Shown here: piece after piece, positions 1-7,164 of the stretch
Numbering within the stretch: position 1 is the first letter of the stretch
Layout: every line of letters begins with the position of its first letter
From: Nemesobacter sp965249045
GTDB taxonomy: Bacteria; Desulfobacterota_D; UBA1144; Nemesobacterales; Nemesobacteraceae
Length of the DNA stretch: 64,000 bases
Direction of reading: 5' to 3'
Assembly (NCBI GenBank): GCA_965249045.1
Contig: OZ252213.1
Location: 1,178,001-1,242,000, forward strand
The notes under the pieces: model-generated
Told to the model about the DNA's origin: nothing
Seen by the model: the letters and a program-made list of their open reading frames with translations, nothing else
The model's database searches: none
Made by a program: the position numbers and the translations under genes

Positions 1-1017
1 GAGGATACGACGAAAAAATTTACCGACAAGAACAAGGCGGACATGGAGAATCTCCTAAACCCCCTTCGCGAGCAGATAAAGGATTTCGAAAGAAAAATCA
101 CCGATACCCACGAGAAGGCAACCACCGACAGAGCCTCCCTCAAAGTTCACATAGAGAATCTTAAGAACCTTGGCGAGCAGATGAGTCGCGAAGCCCTTAA
201 TCTCACTACCGCGCTTAAGGGAGAGTCGCAGACCCAGGGCGCTTGGGGGGAAATAGTGCTTGAAAAGGCGCTTGAGATGTCGGGCCTGTCTGAGGGCAGG
301 GAGTATCACTCCCAGCCGAGCTACAAGGGGGATAACGGCAATACACTAAGACCTGACGTGATCGTTCATCTGCCTGAGGGAAAAGACGTTATAATCGACT
401 CCAAGGTTTCCCTTACGGCTTATGAAAGATACGTGTCCTGCGAGAATGAGCAGGAGAGGAAAGATTATCTTGGGCAGCATATCCTCTCGTTTCGAAACCA
501 CATAAAGGAACTTAGCGCCAAGGGATATGAGGATATTCCCGAAATCACGAGCCTTAACTACGTTTTGATGTTCGTTCCGCTTGAGTCAGCTTTCATGCTG
601 GCCATAGAAACTGAGAGGGATCTTTACGCGGAGGCTTTCGAGAAAAACGTGATAATCGTCTGTCCTTCGACCCTCCTCGCGACGCTCAGAACCATACACA
701 GCATCTGGCAGTTTGAATACCAGAACGCAAACGCCAGGGAAATAGCCGAAAGTGCCGGGAGAATGTACGACAAATTCGTGACTTTCGTTGATCACCTCAA
801 GGATGTAGGCAAGCGCATAGAGCAGTCCGACCGCGCTTATCAGAGCGCAATGAACAGTCTCTGTGAAGGGAAGGGCAACCTTGTGAAAAGATCTTTAGAT
901 CTCAAGGAGTTGGGAATAAAAACCTCGAAGGAACTTCCCCCGGACCTCTCGGAGAAATCTCAGCTCTCTGGGTACGCCGTTTCTTCCGACAAACAGACAG
1001 ACGACGGGTCGCCGTGA
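1..1017 (+). CDS. rmuC: DNA recombination protein RmuC, 5'-truncated by window edge
   Basis: The frame is open from the first base to a TGA at 1015-1017, so the gene starts upstream of the window; the ATG at 43 is internal. The 338 visible residues match the RmuC family, thought to limit DNA inversions and rearrangements at short inverted repeats through a nuclease-like fold. The first ~60 residues are charged and helical, like the end of the family's coiled coil. A nuclease-like core follows, with GAWGEIVLEKAL and then a RPDVIVHLPEGKDVIIDSKV stretch in which the D...DxK spacing resembles a PD-(D/E)XK site. The membrane anchor expected at the N-terminus is outside the window. The last ~40 residues are polar and probably disordered. 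Family is certain; the cellular role is known only by homology. Confidence 0.93.
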   Translation, partial: EDTTKKFTDKNKADMENLLNPLREQIKDFERKITDTHEKATTDRASLKVHIENLKNLGEQMSREALNLTTALKGESQTQGAWGEIVLEKALEMSGLSEGREYHSQPSYKGDNGNTLRPDVIVHLPEGKDVIIDSKVSLTAYERYVSCENEQERKDYLGQHILSFRNHIKELSAKGYEDIPEITSLNYVLMFVPLESAFMLAIETERDLYAEAFEKNVIIVCPSTLLATLRTIHSIWQFEYQNANAREIAESAGRMYDKFVTFVDHLKDVGKRIEQSDRAYQSAMNSLCEGKGNLVKRSLDLKELGIKTSKELPPDLSEKSQLSGYAVSSDKQTDDGSP

Positions 1018-1095
1018 CCTGTCGTATTTAGAAAAAAGAAGGGAAATCGTGTACGGTTTTACCTCCTAAATTCGATATCCAGAGAGGTAGAAAGA

Positions 1096-1896
1096 TTGTT
1101 CAATAATTCTCTTAAGGGCAGTTGGGCGGTTGTGCTCGGTTCTTCAAGCGGCTTCGGAGAGGCCTGCAGTCTTGAGCTCGCGCGCCGGGGAATGAATATT
1201 TTCGGCGTACACCTTGACCGTCGGGGTACCATGGCGAAGGTGGAGGGCATAATGGAGGAAATAAAAAGCACGGGAAGCGAGGTCAGATTCTACAACGTAA
1301 ATGTCGCCGACCCGGAGAAAAGACAGGAAGTTATCGGGGATATAAAAGAAGTAATACAACAAGACGGTTCCCAGGTAAAGGTGATGATACATTCCGTCGC
1401 GTTCGGGACGCTCAAGAACTATGTCTCGGATGAACGCAGAGACGTTCTTAACAGTAAAAACATTGACATGACCCTGGATGTAATGGCTCACAGCATCGTT
1501 TACTGGGCTCAGGATCTTGTTATGGAGGGAATGATGGGTGAGGGCGGGAGAATATTCGCCATGACAAGCTCGGGGAGTCACAGGGTCTGGCCCACATACG
1601 GCGCGGTATCGGCCGCCAAGGCGGCCATAGAGGCCCACATACGGCAGCTTGCCGTTGAACTCGCACCCCGTGGAATTACCGCGAACTCGATAATGGCTGG
1701 GGTAACTGACACTCCCGCGCTTAGAAAAATACCGGGAAACGAGAAACTCATTGACCACGCTCTCGGGGCAAACCCTTCGGGAAGATTGACGACCCCGGAA
1801 GACGTGGCAAGAGCCATTGCGCTTCTCTCTCTTGACGAAGCCGCCTGGATAACGGGTAACGTGATAGGAGTTGACGGCGGTGAAGATCTTGTTTAA
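1096..1896 (+). CDS. SDR-family enoyl-ACP reductase-like oxidoreductase (FabL/FabI type)
   Basis: A 266-residue Rossmann protein starting at TTG 1096 behind GAGAGG. The glycine-rich nucleotide motif GSSSGFG lies at residues 15-21. The active-site tyrosine and lysine are separated by six residues (YGAVSAAK), the Y-X6-K spacing of enoyl-ACP reductases, not the Y-X3-K of ordinary short-chain dehydrogenases. The C-terminal VDGG motif is also typical. The expected reaction is NAD(P)H-dependent reduction of trans-2-enoyl-ACP in fatty-acid elongation, in the cytoplasm. The closest pattern I recognise is FabL (SDR with Y-X6-K and a long substrate loop with TDTPALRK). No other fatty-acid gene is adjacent, so a different enoyl or keto substrate remains possible. 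Confidence 0.82.
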   Translation: MFNNSLKGSWAVVLGSSSGFGEACSLELARRGMNIFGVHLDRRGTMAKVEGIMEEIKSTGSEVRFYNVNVADPEKRQEVIGDIKEVIQQDGSQVKVMIHSVAFGTLKNYVSDERRDVLNSKNIDMTLDVMAHSIVYWAQDLVMEGMMGEGGRIFAMTSSGSHRVWPTYGAVSAAKAAIEAHIRQLAVELAPRGITANSIMAGVTDTPALRKIPGNEKLIDHALGANPSGRLTTPEDVARAIALLSLDEAAWITGNVIGVDGGEDLV

Positions 1897-1925
1897 TAAA
1901 TCTGCTTAGTATAAAATTAGAAATT

Positions 1926-2348
1926 ATGTTAAGTTATGGCAGAAACAGGGATGTGGATTTAGGAATTTTTCTGCTCAGAGTGGGTTTTGGCTTCTCGATG
2001 CTTATTTTCCACGGCTACGGGAAGCTGACCGGAGGACCCGAGAAGTGGGCTAAAATCGGGGAATCGTTACAGACCTTCGGTATTGATTTTTACCCGGTTT
2101 TCTGGGGTTTTATGGCGGTTTTTGCCGAGTTTTTCTGCTCGGCTTTCATAATCGCGGGGGTTTTCTTTATGCCCGCGACTTTTTTTCTGTCCGTTAACAT
2201 GATCGTGGCGGTTCTCTTTCACCTGTATCTTCCGGAGGAGTCACCAGCAGCGGGATGGCAAGGTGCTTCAAACGCGATCGAATATCTTTTCGTTTATGTA
2301 GTATTGATGATTTCCGGCTCTGGAAGGTACAAGATAAACCTGAGCTGA
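1926..2348 (+). CDS. DoxX-family integral membrane protein
   Basis: A 140-residue protein with four hydrophobic segments (about residues 10-27, 58-78, 80-98 and 118-134), the size and layout of the DoxX family. The N-terminal LRVGFGFSMLIFHGYGKLTG matches the family's first helix and following HGxxKL-like loop. DoxX proteins sit in the inner membrane and have been linked to redox or thiol stress in some bacteria, but no reaction can be assigned here. It starts 29 bases after the upstream reductase and may be co-transcribed with it. Its last ~155 bases are covered on the other strand by the extended tail of the hydantoinase/dipeptidase frame, an overlap that is probably not real coding on that strand. 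Confidence 0.85.
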   Translation: MLSYGRNRDVDLGIFLLRVGFGFSMLIFHGYGKLTGGPEKWAKIGESLQTFGIDFYPVFWGFMAVFAEFFCSAFIIAGVFFMPATFFLSVNMIVAVLFHLYLPEESPAAGWQGASNAIEYLFVYVVLMISGSGRYKINLS

Positions 2349-4965
2349 CGGTCTTACCGTAAGCATTTCGTCGCTTTTTGCCGAAGAGAATTCGGTAAGG
2401 ATTCGCTCTGGATAGCAGAAGCGTTAGCGACACGTTAATCGATGTCGTCCGGAGCCTTTTGAGATTCCTTTCTATTACCCGAAGGAAATTCATTCCCATT
2501 ATTTTTTCTACAACACCGGTCGGATATCCTTTGCCGAGAAGATACTCGGAGAGTGAGGGAAGTTCGGATATGTGCCTCATCTCCTCGGGGAAATCCTTTA
2601 TAGGTGCTCCGTCCATGTCGGTTCCCACTCCCACGTGATCCTCGCCGCAGACGCTCAGGATGTGGTCTATATGAGCGTATATGTCTTCTAGGGTGGCGCA
2701 ACCCGGTCCTTGCCTTAGGAATCTTCCGTAGAAAACAACCCCCGTTACCCCGCCTCTTTCGGAAATGGCGCGAAGCTGCTCGTCACGCAGATTTCTGGGG
2801 TGATCCACAAGGGCTCTTGAATTCGAGTGGGTCGCAACGGGTATAAGTTCCGTGAGTTCAATACTTTCCCAAAAGCACTTTTCATTTAGGTGGGAAAGAT
2901 CAAGCGTGATGCCGAGGGAGTTCATTTGGCCGAGAAGCTCCTTTCCCTGCGCGGAGAGTCCCTTGTCGCTTTCGGGCCCGGACGCGTAAATATTCCTGTT
3001 GTTCCAAGAAGGACCGAGCGCCCGCACGCCTCTTTTGTGGTATTCGAGAAGATGTTTTGGGTTCGAGATGGGGTCCGCTCCTTCCATGAGCGTGAAAAAC
3101 CCGATTTTATCGCCCTCACGCAGTTTGTCTATGTCCCGTTTGTTTTTTATCTGAAAAACGCTTTCGCGATGTTCGCGGTATATGTCGTCGTATACGTCAA
3201 GCTGGGCCATGGCTTCTGTTACTGAACCCGAAGGTTTATGCTTGGGGTGAATGAAGACGGTATTGAAAACGACCCTCGCTCCGCTTTGCCTGAGTCCAGG
3301 CAGGGTTATCATGCAGGGACTCTCGGGACTCTCGAAATCTCTTTTGTAGTGACGCATGTGAAAGGCTATGTCCTGGTGAGCGTCAACGGTAAAAAAAGTC
3401 GCAGGGGTAGGGGTTCCCCATCCTCCTCCTCCCGGAGTCTCGATTCTTACCGCTTCTCCGGCTTTTACCGGAATGGAGCATTTCGCGGGCAGTTTTTTCT
3501 CTTTTGCTCCCGATAAAAGGGTGTTTCCCCCGCTCTTTCCGTCTTCCCCGCCCCCAACTCCCCAGGGCCGTTTTTCCCTTCTCTCGGTTATAAGGGAAAC
3601 GTGGGAATCCTCCAGGAACCTGTACTGCCTTATGATTCCATCGCCGCCCGGGAACCTGCCCGCTCCTCCTGACCCCTTTTTTATGGAGTATGATTCCACC
3701 ATTACAGGAAGTTCCCTCTCGATTGCCTCAACGGGGGTGTTGAGCGTGTTTGTCATGTGCGTCTGCACGGCGTTTACTCCATCTGCACCTGACCGTCCTC
3801 CCATTCCGCCGGCGATGGTTTCGTAGTAGGCGTAGGAGGAGTCAGAAGGGGTGCTCTCCGGTGAACCGAACGCCAGATTGCTCATTGTTCCCGCACTTGC
3901 CGCCTGTATTGTTTTTGGGATTGCGGAAGCGAGCGCTCCGAACACCGCGTCCACTATCCTCTGGGACGTTTCGACATTTCCGCCGACAACCGCGCTTGGG
4001 TATCGGGCGTTTAGAATCGAGTCCTCATCGACTTTGATTTCAATCGGTCTAAGCGTCCCCGAGTTAAGTGGCGTGTCTTCGCCCGAGAGACACTGAAAAC
4101 AGTACAAAACGGCGGAAGTCGTTACGCTCAGGGGAGCGTTAAGACATCCTTTAACCTTTTTTGAGCTTCCCCTGAAATCCACTGTGGCGGCATCTTCTCT
4201 TATTTCTATTTTTACCTTTATGGGTATGTCCCTTGTTCCCGCTCCGTCGTCTTCAAGGTAGTCGGTAAAGACGTAATCGCCGTCCGGTATTTTCTCTATG
4301 GCGTTTCTCATAAGCCTCTCTCCGTAGTCAAGAAGCCCGGAAGCCGCAAGGTTTATTTTTTCAAGAGAATGCTTTTCCAGAAGCTCTAGCATCCTTTTCT
4401 CCCCCGTGTCAAGCGAGGCTATCTGCGCCCGAAAATCCCCCTCTCTCTCCTCATGATCCCTGGTTGAACGGATTATCTCCTGGAGCAGGGTTTCCCGCAG
4501 CACTCCCCCTTCCCGTATCCTTGTCGGAGGTATTATGATTCCCTCTTCGTGGATTGTCGTCGAAAGCGGCATGGATCCGGGAGTGCTGCCTCCTATGTCT
4601 GCGTGGTGGGCGCGCGAGGCGAGCAGGAACTCCGGTTTCCCGTCAACGAACACGGGCGCTACGCATGTTACGTCCGGGAGGTGCGTTCCGCCGCGAAACG
4701 GATCGTTAAGAATGAAGACATCTCCCGGGGAGAGATTTTCCGTCGCTACCGATTTTGCCGCAAACGACATCGACCCAAGGTGTATGGGGATGTGGGCGGC
4801 CTGCGCGATCATATCCCCCTCTGAGTTGAATAGGGCGCAGGAAAGGTCCCTTCTCTCCTTTATGTTCGGAGAGAATCCGGCTCTTATGAGAACTGAGCCC
4901 ATCTCCTCGGCGATTGTTCCGAGAAGATTGTTGAAGATCTCGAGTTCGAAAAGTTTGAGTTCCAT
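2194..4965 (-). CDS. Hydantoinase B/oxoprolinase-like protein fused in frame to M19 membrane dipeptidase
   Basis: One uninterrupted 923-residue frame joins two enzymes that are normally separate. Residues 1 to ~525 are a full HyuB/oxoprolinase-B domain (RAGFSPNIKERRDLSCALF near the start, NDPFRGGTHLPDV, ending in the family's TPGGGGWG). From ~530 a peptidase M19 domain follows with the metal ligands expected of renal-type dipeptidases: VDAHQD, LMEGAD, THSNSRALVDHPRN and GVGTDMDG, ending near NFLRV. HyuB acts with HyuA in ATP-dependent opening of hydantoin or 5-oxoproline rings; M19 enzymes cut dipeptides. No hyuA is adjacent. The last ~80 residues lie antisense to doxX and look like read-through. 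A seven-base run sits exactly at the junction, so the fusion may be a one-base indel (see separate entries). Both domains are certain; the single polypeptide is doubtful. Confidence 0.7.
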   Translation of the reverse strand: MELKLFELEIFNNLLGTIAEEMGSVLIRAGFSPNIKERRDLSCALFNSEGDMIAQAAHIPIHLGSMSFAAKSVATENLSPGDVFILNDPFRGGTHLPDVTCVAPVFVDGKPEFLLASRAHHADIGGSTPGSMPLSTTIHEEGIIIPPTRIREGGVLRETLLQEIIRSTRDHEEREGDFRAQIASLDTGEKRMLELLEKHSLEKINLAASGLLDYGERLMRNAIEKIPDGDYVFTDYLEDDGAGTRDIPIKVKIEIREDAATVDFRGSSKKVKGCLNAPLSVTTSAVLYCFQCLSGEDTPLNSGTLRPIEIKVDEDSILNARYPSAVVGGNVETSQRIVDAVFGALASAIPKTIQAASAGTMSNLAFGSPESTPSDSSYAYYETIAGGMGGRSGADGVNAVQTHMTNTLNTPVEAIERELPVMVESYSIKKGSGGAGRFPGGDGIIRQYRFLEDSHVSLITERREKRPWGVGGGEDGKSGGNTLLSGAKEKKLPAKCSIPVKAGEAVRIETPGGGGWGTPTPATFFTVDAHQDIAFHMRHYKRDFESPESPCMITLPGLRQSGARVVFNTVFIHPKHKPSGSVTEAMAQLDVYDDIYREHRESVFQIKNKRDIDKLREGDKIGFFTLMEGADPISNPKHLLEYHKRGVRALGPSWNNRNIYASGPESDKGLSAQGKELLGQMNSLGITLDLSHLNEKCFWESIELTELIPVATHSNSRALVDHPRNLRDEQLRAISERGGVTGVVFYGRFLRQGPGCATLEDIYAHIDHILSVCGEDHVGVGTDMDGAPIKDFPEEMRHISELPSLSEYLLGKGYPTGVVEKIMGMNFLRVIERNLKRLRTTSINVSLTLLLSRANPYRILFGKKRRNAYGKTVSSGLSCTFQSRKSSILHKRKDIRSRLKHLAIPLLVTPPEDTGEREPPRSC
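2435..3421 (-). other. Alternative separate gene: M19 dipeptidase (needs two one-base corrections)
   Basis: An ATG at 3421-3419 sits directly behind a GGAGGAGGAGG tract. Its frame reads eight codons, enters the A7/T7 run at 3391-3397, and hits TGA at 3385-3383. If the run had six bases it would read on into FFTVDAHQD, the real dipeptidase start, while hydantoinase B would end at a TAG 12 codons after TPTP. At the other end, one extra A in the AAAA run (2457-2460 region) would turn NLKRLRTTS into NLKKAPDDID followed by TAA at 2435. With both changes the gene is 987 bases, 328 residues, a normal M19 length. This is inference from frames only. Confidence 0.45.
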
Positions 4966-5066
4966 ACGGGCACAATAATAACCAATTTTAAGGATTGCCC
5001 GCGGAACGTTATAGGAAATTAAGACGCTGGGTGATTGAACTTCCCGGGTGCTTTAAGCCCGGGGCA

Positions 5067-5936
5067 TTACGAGATTGCGCTTTTAAGTGCATCTCCCATC
5101 TCAGCCGGGCTTTTGCAGGTAGTGACTCCGGCACGCTCAAGTGCCCGGAACTTGTCTTCGGCGCTTCCCGAACTCCCGGAAATGATGGCTCCCGCGTGGC
5201 CCATTCTTTTCCCTTTAGGCGCCGTGGCTCCGGCGATAAAGGCGGCTATGGGCTTTGTGAAGCTCCGGCTTATGTATTCGGCCGCTTCTTCTTCGTCTGA
5301 TCCGCCGATTTCCCCTATCATTACCACCGCGTCTGTGTCCGGGTCGTTCTCAAAGAGTGAAAGCGCGTCAATAAAGGTGGTTCCGATGACGGGATCGCCT
5401 CCTATGCCTAAGCAGGTCGATTGTCCTATGCCGAGATTCGTAAGCTGCCAGACGGCCTCGTAGGTCAGGGTTCCGCTTCTTGAGATTATCCCCACTCTTC
5501 CGGGTTTATGAATGTAACCTGGCATTATTCCCACCTTGGCCTCCCCGGGAGTTATGACGCCCGGACAGTTAGGCCCCACAAGCCTTGAATGAGAACCCCT
5601 CATGTATTCCTTTACCCTTACCACGTCAAGGGTGGGTACCCCTTCGGTTATGCAGATGACAAGCTCTACGCCTGAATCAAGGGCTTCGAGCATTGAATCC
5701 ATAGCGAACGCCGCCGGAACGAACACCAAAGATACGTTGGCTCCGGTTTCCCGCACAGCTTCAGTCATGGTGTCGAAAACCGGGAATCCTTCGGCGCTGC
5801 TTCCACCCTTTCCAGGCGTGACGCCGCCCACGACATTGGTTCCGTACTCCCGGCACTGGGTCGCATGAAACAGCCCCGCGCTCCCCGTTATTCCCTGAAC
5901 GAGAACTTTTGAGTCTTTATTGACAAGAATGCTTAT
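5067..5936 (-). CDS. sucD: Succinyl-CoA ligase (ADP/GDP-forming) alpha subunit
   Basis: The alpha subunit carries the CoA site and the phosphorylated histidine that convert succinyl-CoA to succinate in the TCA cycle. The visible protein is colinear with SucD: SILVNKDSKVLVQGITG, VGGVTPGKGG, LVGPNCPGVI, SGTLTYEAVWQLT and MGHAGAI with the active histidine. Homology begins at codon 5936-5934, which is ATA; an in-frame TGA lies 30 bases upstream and no ATG, GTG or TTG stands between. A GGGGG run ~10 bases before the ATA could serve as ribosome site. From ATA the product is 289 residues, the usual length. The first in-frame ATG (5831) would remove the CoA-binding N-terminus. The beta subunit gene sucC, normally just upstream, is absent. 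Function is clear; the start is not. Confidence 0.88.
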   Translation of the reverse strand: MSILVNKDSKVLVQGITGSAGLFHATQCREYGTNVVGGVTPGKGGSSAEGFPVFDTMTEAVRETGANVSLVFVPAAFAMDSMLEALDSGVELVICITEGVPTLDVVRVKEYMRGSHSRLVGPNCPGVITPGEAKVGIMPGYIHKPGRVGIISRSGTLTYEAVWQLTNLGIGQSTCLGIGGDPVIGTTFIDALSLFENDPDTDAVVMIGEIGGSDEEEAAEYISRSFTKPIAAFIAGATAPKGKRMGHAGAIISGSSGSAEDKFRALERAGVTTCKSPAEMGDALKSAIS

Positions 5937-6212
5937 TTTTCCGGTTCCCCCTGATGAATTTCATCGTTTTTTCGGACAAGGCCGTATCTCCAAATGAGGG
6001 CGTACTATAACATGCCTGGTCCGTTTTTTCAAAATTCTCTGCCCAAGGTCTGCAAAGACAGAAAAGGATTCTTGCGGCCATGGAATGTCTTTTGGGGTAG
6101 GGGCATCTCAGCCGTTCCCGCAACATTCTCGCCTGGCTCGGGGCGGTGACCTGTAAGCGGTTTCCCATTAAGTACTTAACGGTCCTTCTAGGGCTTACCG
6201 TTTCGTATCATA
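5937..6212. other. Intergenic stretch between sucD and the GIY-YIG gene
   Basis: I see no convincing gene here. A minus-strand frame from 6168 ends inside sucD's leader with MKFIRGNRKNKHSCQ and carries no recognisable domain; its ATG at 5975 would run straight into SucD if the A5 run at 5936-5940 were one base shorter. No sucC remnant is recognisable. Confidence 0.4.
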
Positions 6213-6239
6213 TTGAAATTACTTATAAATTGTTATAAT
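6213..6239 (+). promoter_or_regulatory. Probable sigma-70 promoter for the GIY-YIG gene
   Basis: TTGAAA at 6213-6218 and a perfect TATAAT at 6234-6239 with a 15-base spacer, in an AT-rich stretch. Transcription would begin near 6246, after the first ATG (6242), which argues that translation starts at ATG 6281. The spacer is shorter than ideal, so this is moderate evidence. Confidence 0.45.
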
Positions 6240-6280
6240 GCATGTTCATGGGCAAGCCACCGCCTAGAACAGGCAGAATG

Positions 6281-6853
6281 ATACAGATATATAAAATCAG
6301 CTTTCCTGACGGGTCAGCTTACGTTGGGCAGACAAGACGACCGATTTCCCACCGACTCGCACAACATCGGTGGTCGAATCCGTGCAATTCGATTTTGTAC
6401 CGCAAGCTTCTGATAATGAAGCCAACTATAGAAGTTCTCTCGCGTCACCGCAAGCAAGAGATTGCTGACCGGGAAGAGAAAAAATGGATCATGCGGCTTG
6501 AAAAACCAATAAACAGGTATGTTGAGGGGAAGCAAATCAACGTGAACCCTGAAGCGCTGTTGCTAAGTAACAATAGGTGGTCGAAAAAAAGAAACCGGAG
6601 AGAAAGACGCAAGTATCCTCGTAAGGTTAGCGGTCATCACGTTTGTTCTTGGTGTTGGCGAAAACTGCCCGTGTCAGAGTTCTATACCGACCGTTGCAGG
6701 TCGGTCGGTCTTTCAAGCCGGTGCAAGGAATGTGCTGGAATCGAGAACAACGCCCGCCGAGAGGCGATAAAAAAAAAGGAGATATTTCCGCCACTTATCT
6801 GCGAACGAAGCTTGCGCGTCAAGCACTCCGGAGAACCAAAATTCGGCCGGTAG
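6281..6853 (+). CDS. GIY-YIG endonuclease-like protein with C-terminal zinc motif
   Basis: The first ~80 residues after ATG 6281 match a GIY-YIG nuclease: IYKISFPDGSAYVGQT stands for the two signature halves, followed by RRPISHRLAQHR with the conserved arginine and histidine. The C-terminal half is very basic and holds a CSWC...CKEC four-cysteine motif (about residues 124-151) of the type seen in phage and homing endonucleases. The gene resembles a free-standing homing or mobile endonuclease. An upstream in-frame ATG at 6242 would add 13 residues but lies at or before the likely transcription start. No intron, prophage gene or methylase is adjacent, so its target and role are unknown. Flanked by intergenic DNA and a small orphan frame, it looks like an accessory insertion. 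Confidence 0.72.
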   Translation: MQIYKISFPDGSAYVGQTRRPISHRLAQHRWSNPCNSILYRKLLIMKPTIEVLSRHRKQEIADREEKKWIMRLEKPINRYVEGKQINVNPEALLLSNNRWSKKRNRRERRKYPRKVSGHHVCSWCWRKLPVSEFYTDRCRSVGLSSRCKECAGIENNARREAIKKKEIFPPLICERSLRVKHSGEPKFGR

Positions 6854-6933
6854 TCAGTGTTTATGAGAAGTAAGAAACAAACCGATTTCTAACTGTCGTT
6901 GGCTAGGATTGTCGCCTTGAGCTGAGAAAATAA

Positions 6934-7143
6934 ATGGGACAAGCCGGACAGACACGTGAGATCGGCAGTGGTGTCAGTGTCGAGGTGACAAGGAATTCGG
7001 ACGGCAGCTATGAAGTCACCGTAAGTGGTGGGAAAGTGGCGGAATTTCCAAGGTGGTGCAATCAGATTCATGGGAGTCCGAACCGATATGATACCGGTTG
7101 CCTGCTGAATGAATGGTTTTCACCTCCGCAAAATAAAGAATAA
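6934..7143 (+). CDS. Small hypothetical protein, 69 residues
   Basis: ATG at 6934 gives a 69-residue product not matching any family I know. The middle reads as alternating polar and hydrophobic residues (VSVEVTRNSDGSYEVTVSGG), which looks like a beta hairpin and more like real protein than chance translation. The C-terminal half contains two cysteines. The ribosome site is weak (no GGAG within 12 bases). It lies between the GIY-YIG gene and the convergent yicC, and could be a remnant of the same accessory insertion. No function can be assigned. Confidence 0.38.
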   Translation: MGQAGQTREIGSGVSVEVTRNSDGSYEVTVSGGKVAEFPRWCNQIHGSPNRYDTGCLLNEWFSPPQNKE

Positions 7144-7164
7144 CGGTGTGAATTCAGCGGGACT

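Noticed and set aside
1144..1758. 204-residue minus-strand open frame opposite the reductase
   Set aside because: It lies wholly within a well-supported gene, shows no family motif and has no ribosome site; it is a shadow of a G+C-rich coding strand.
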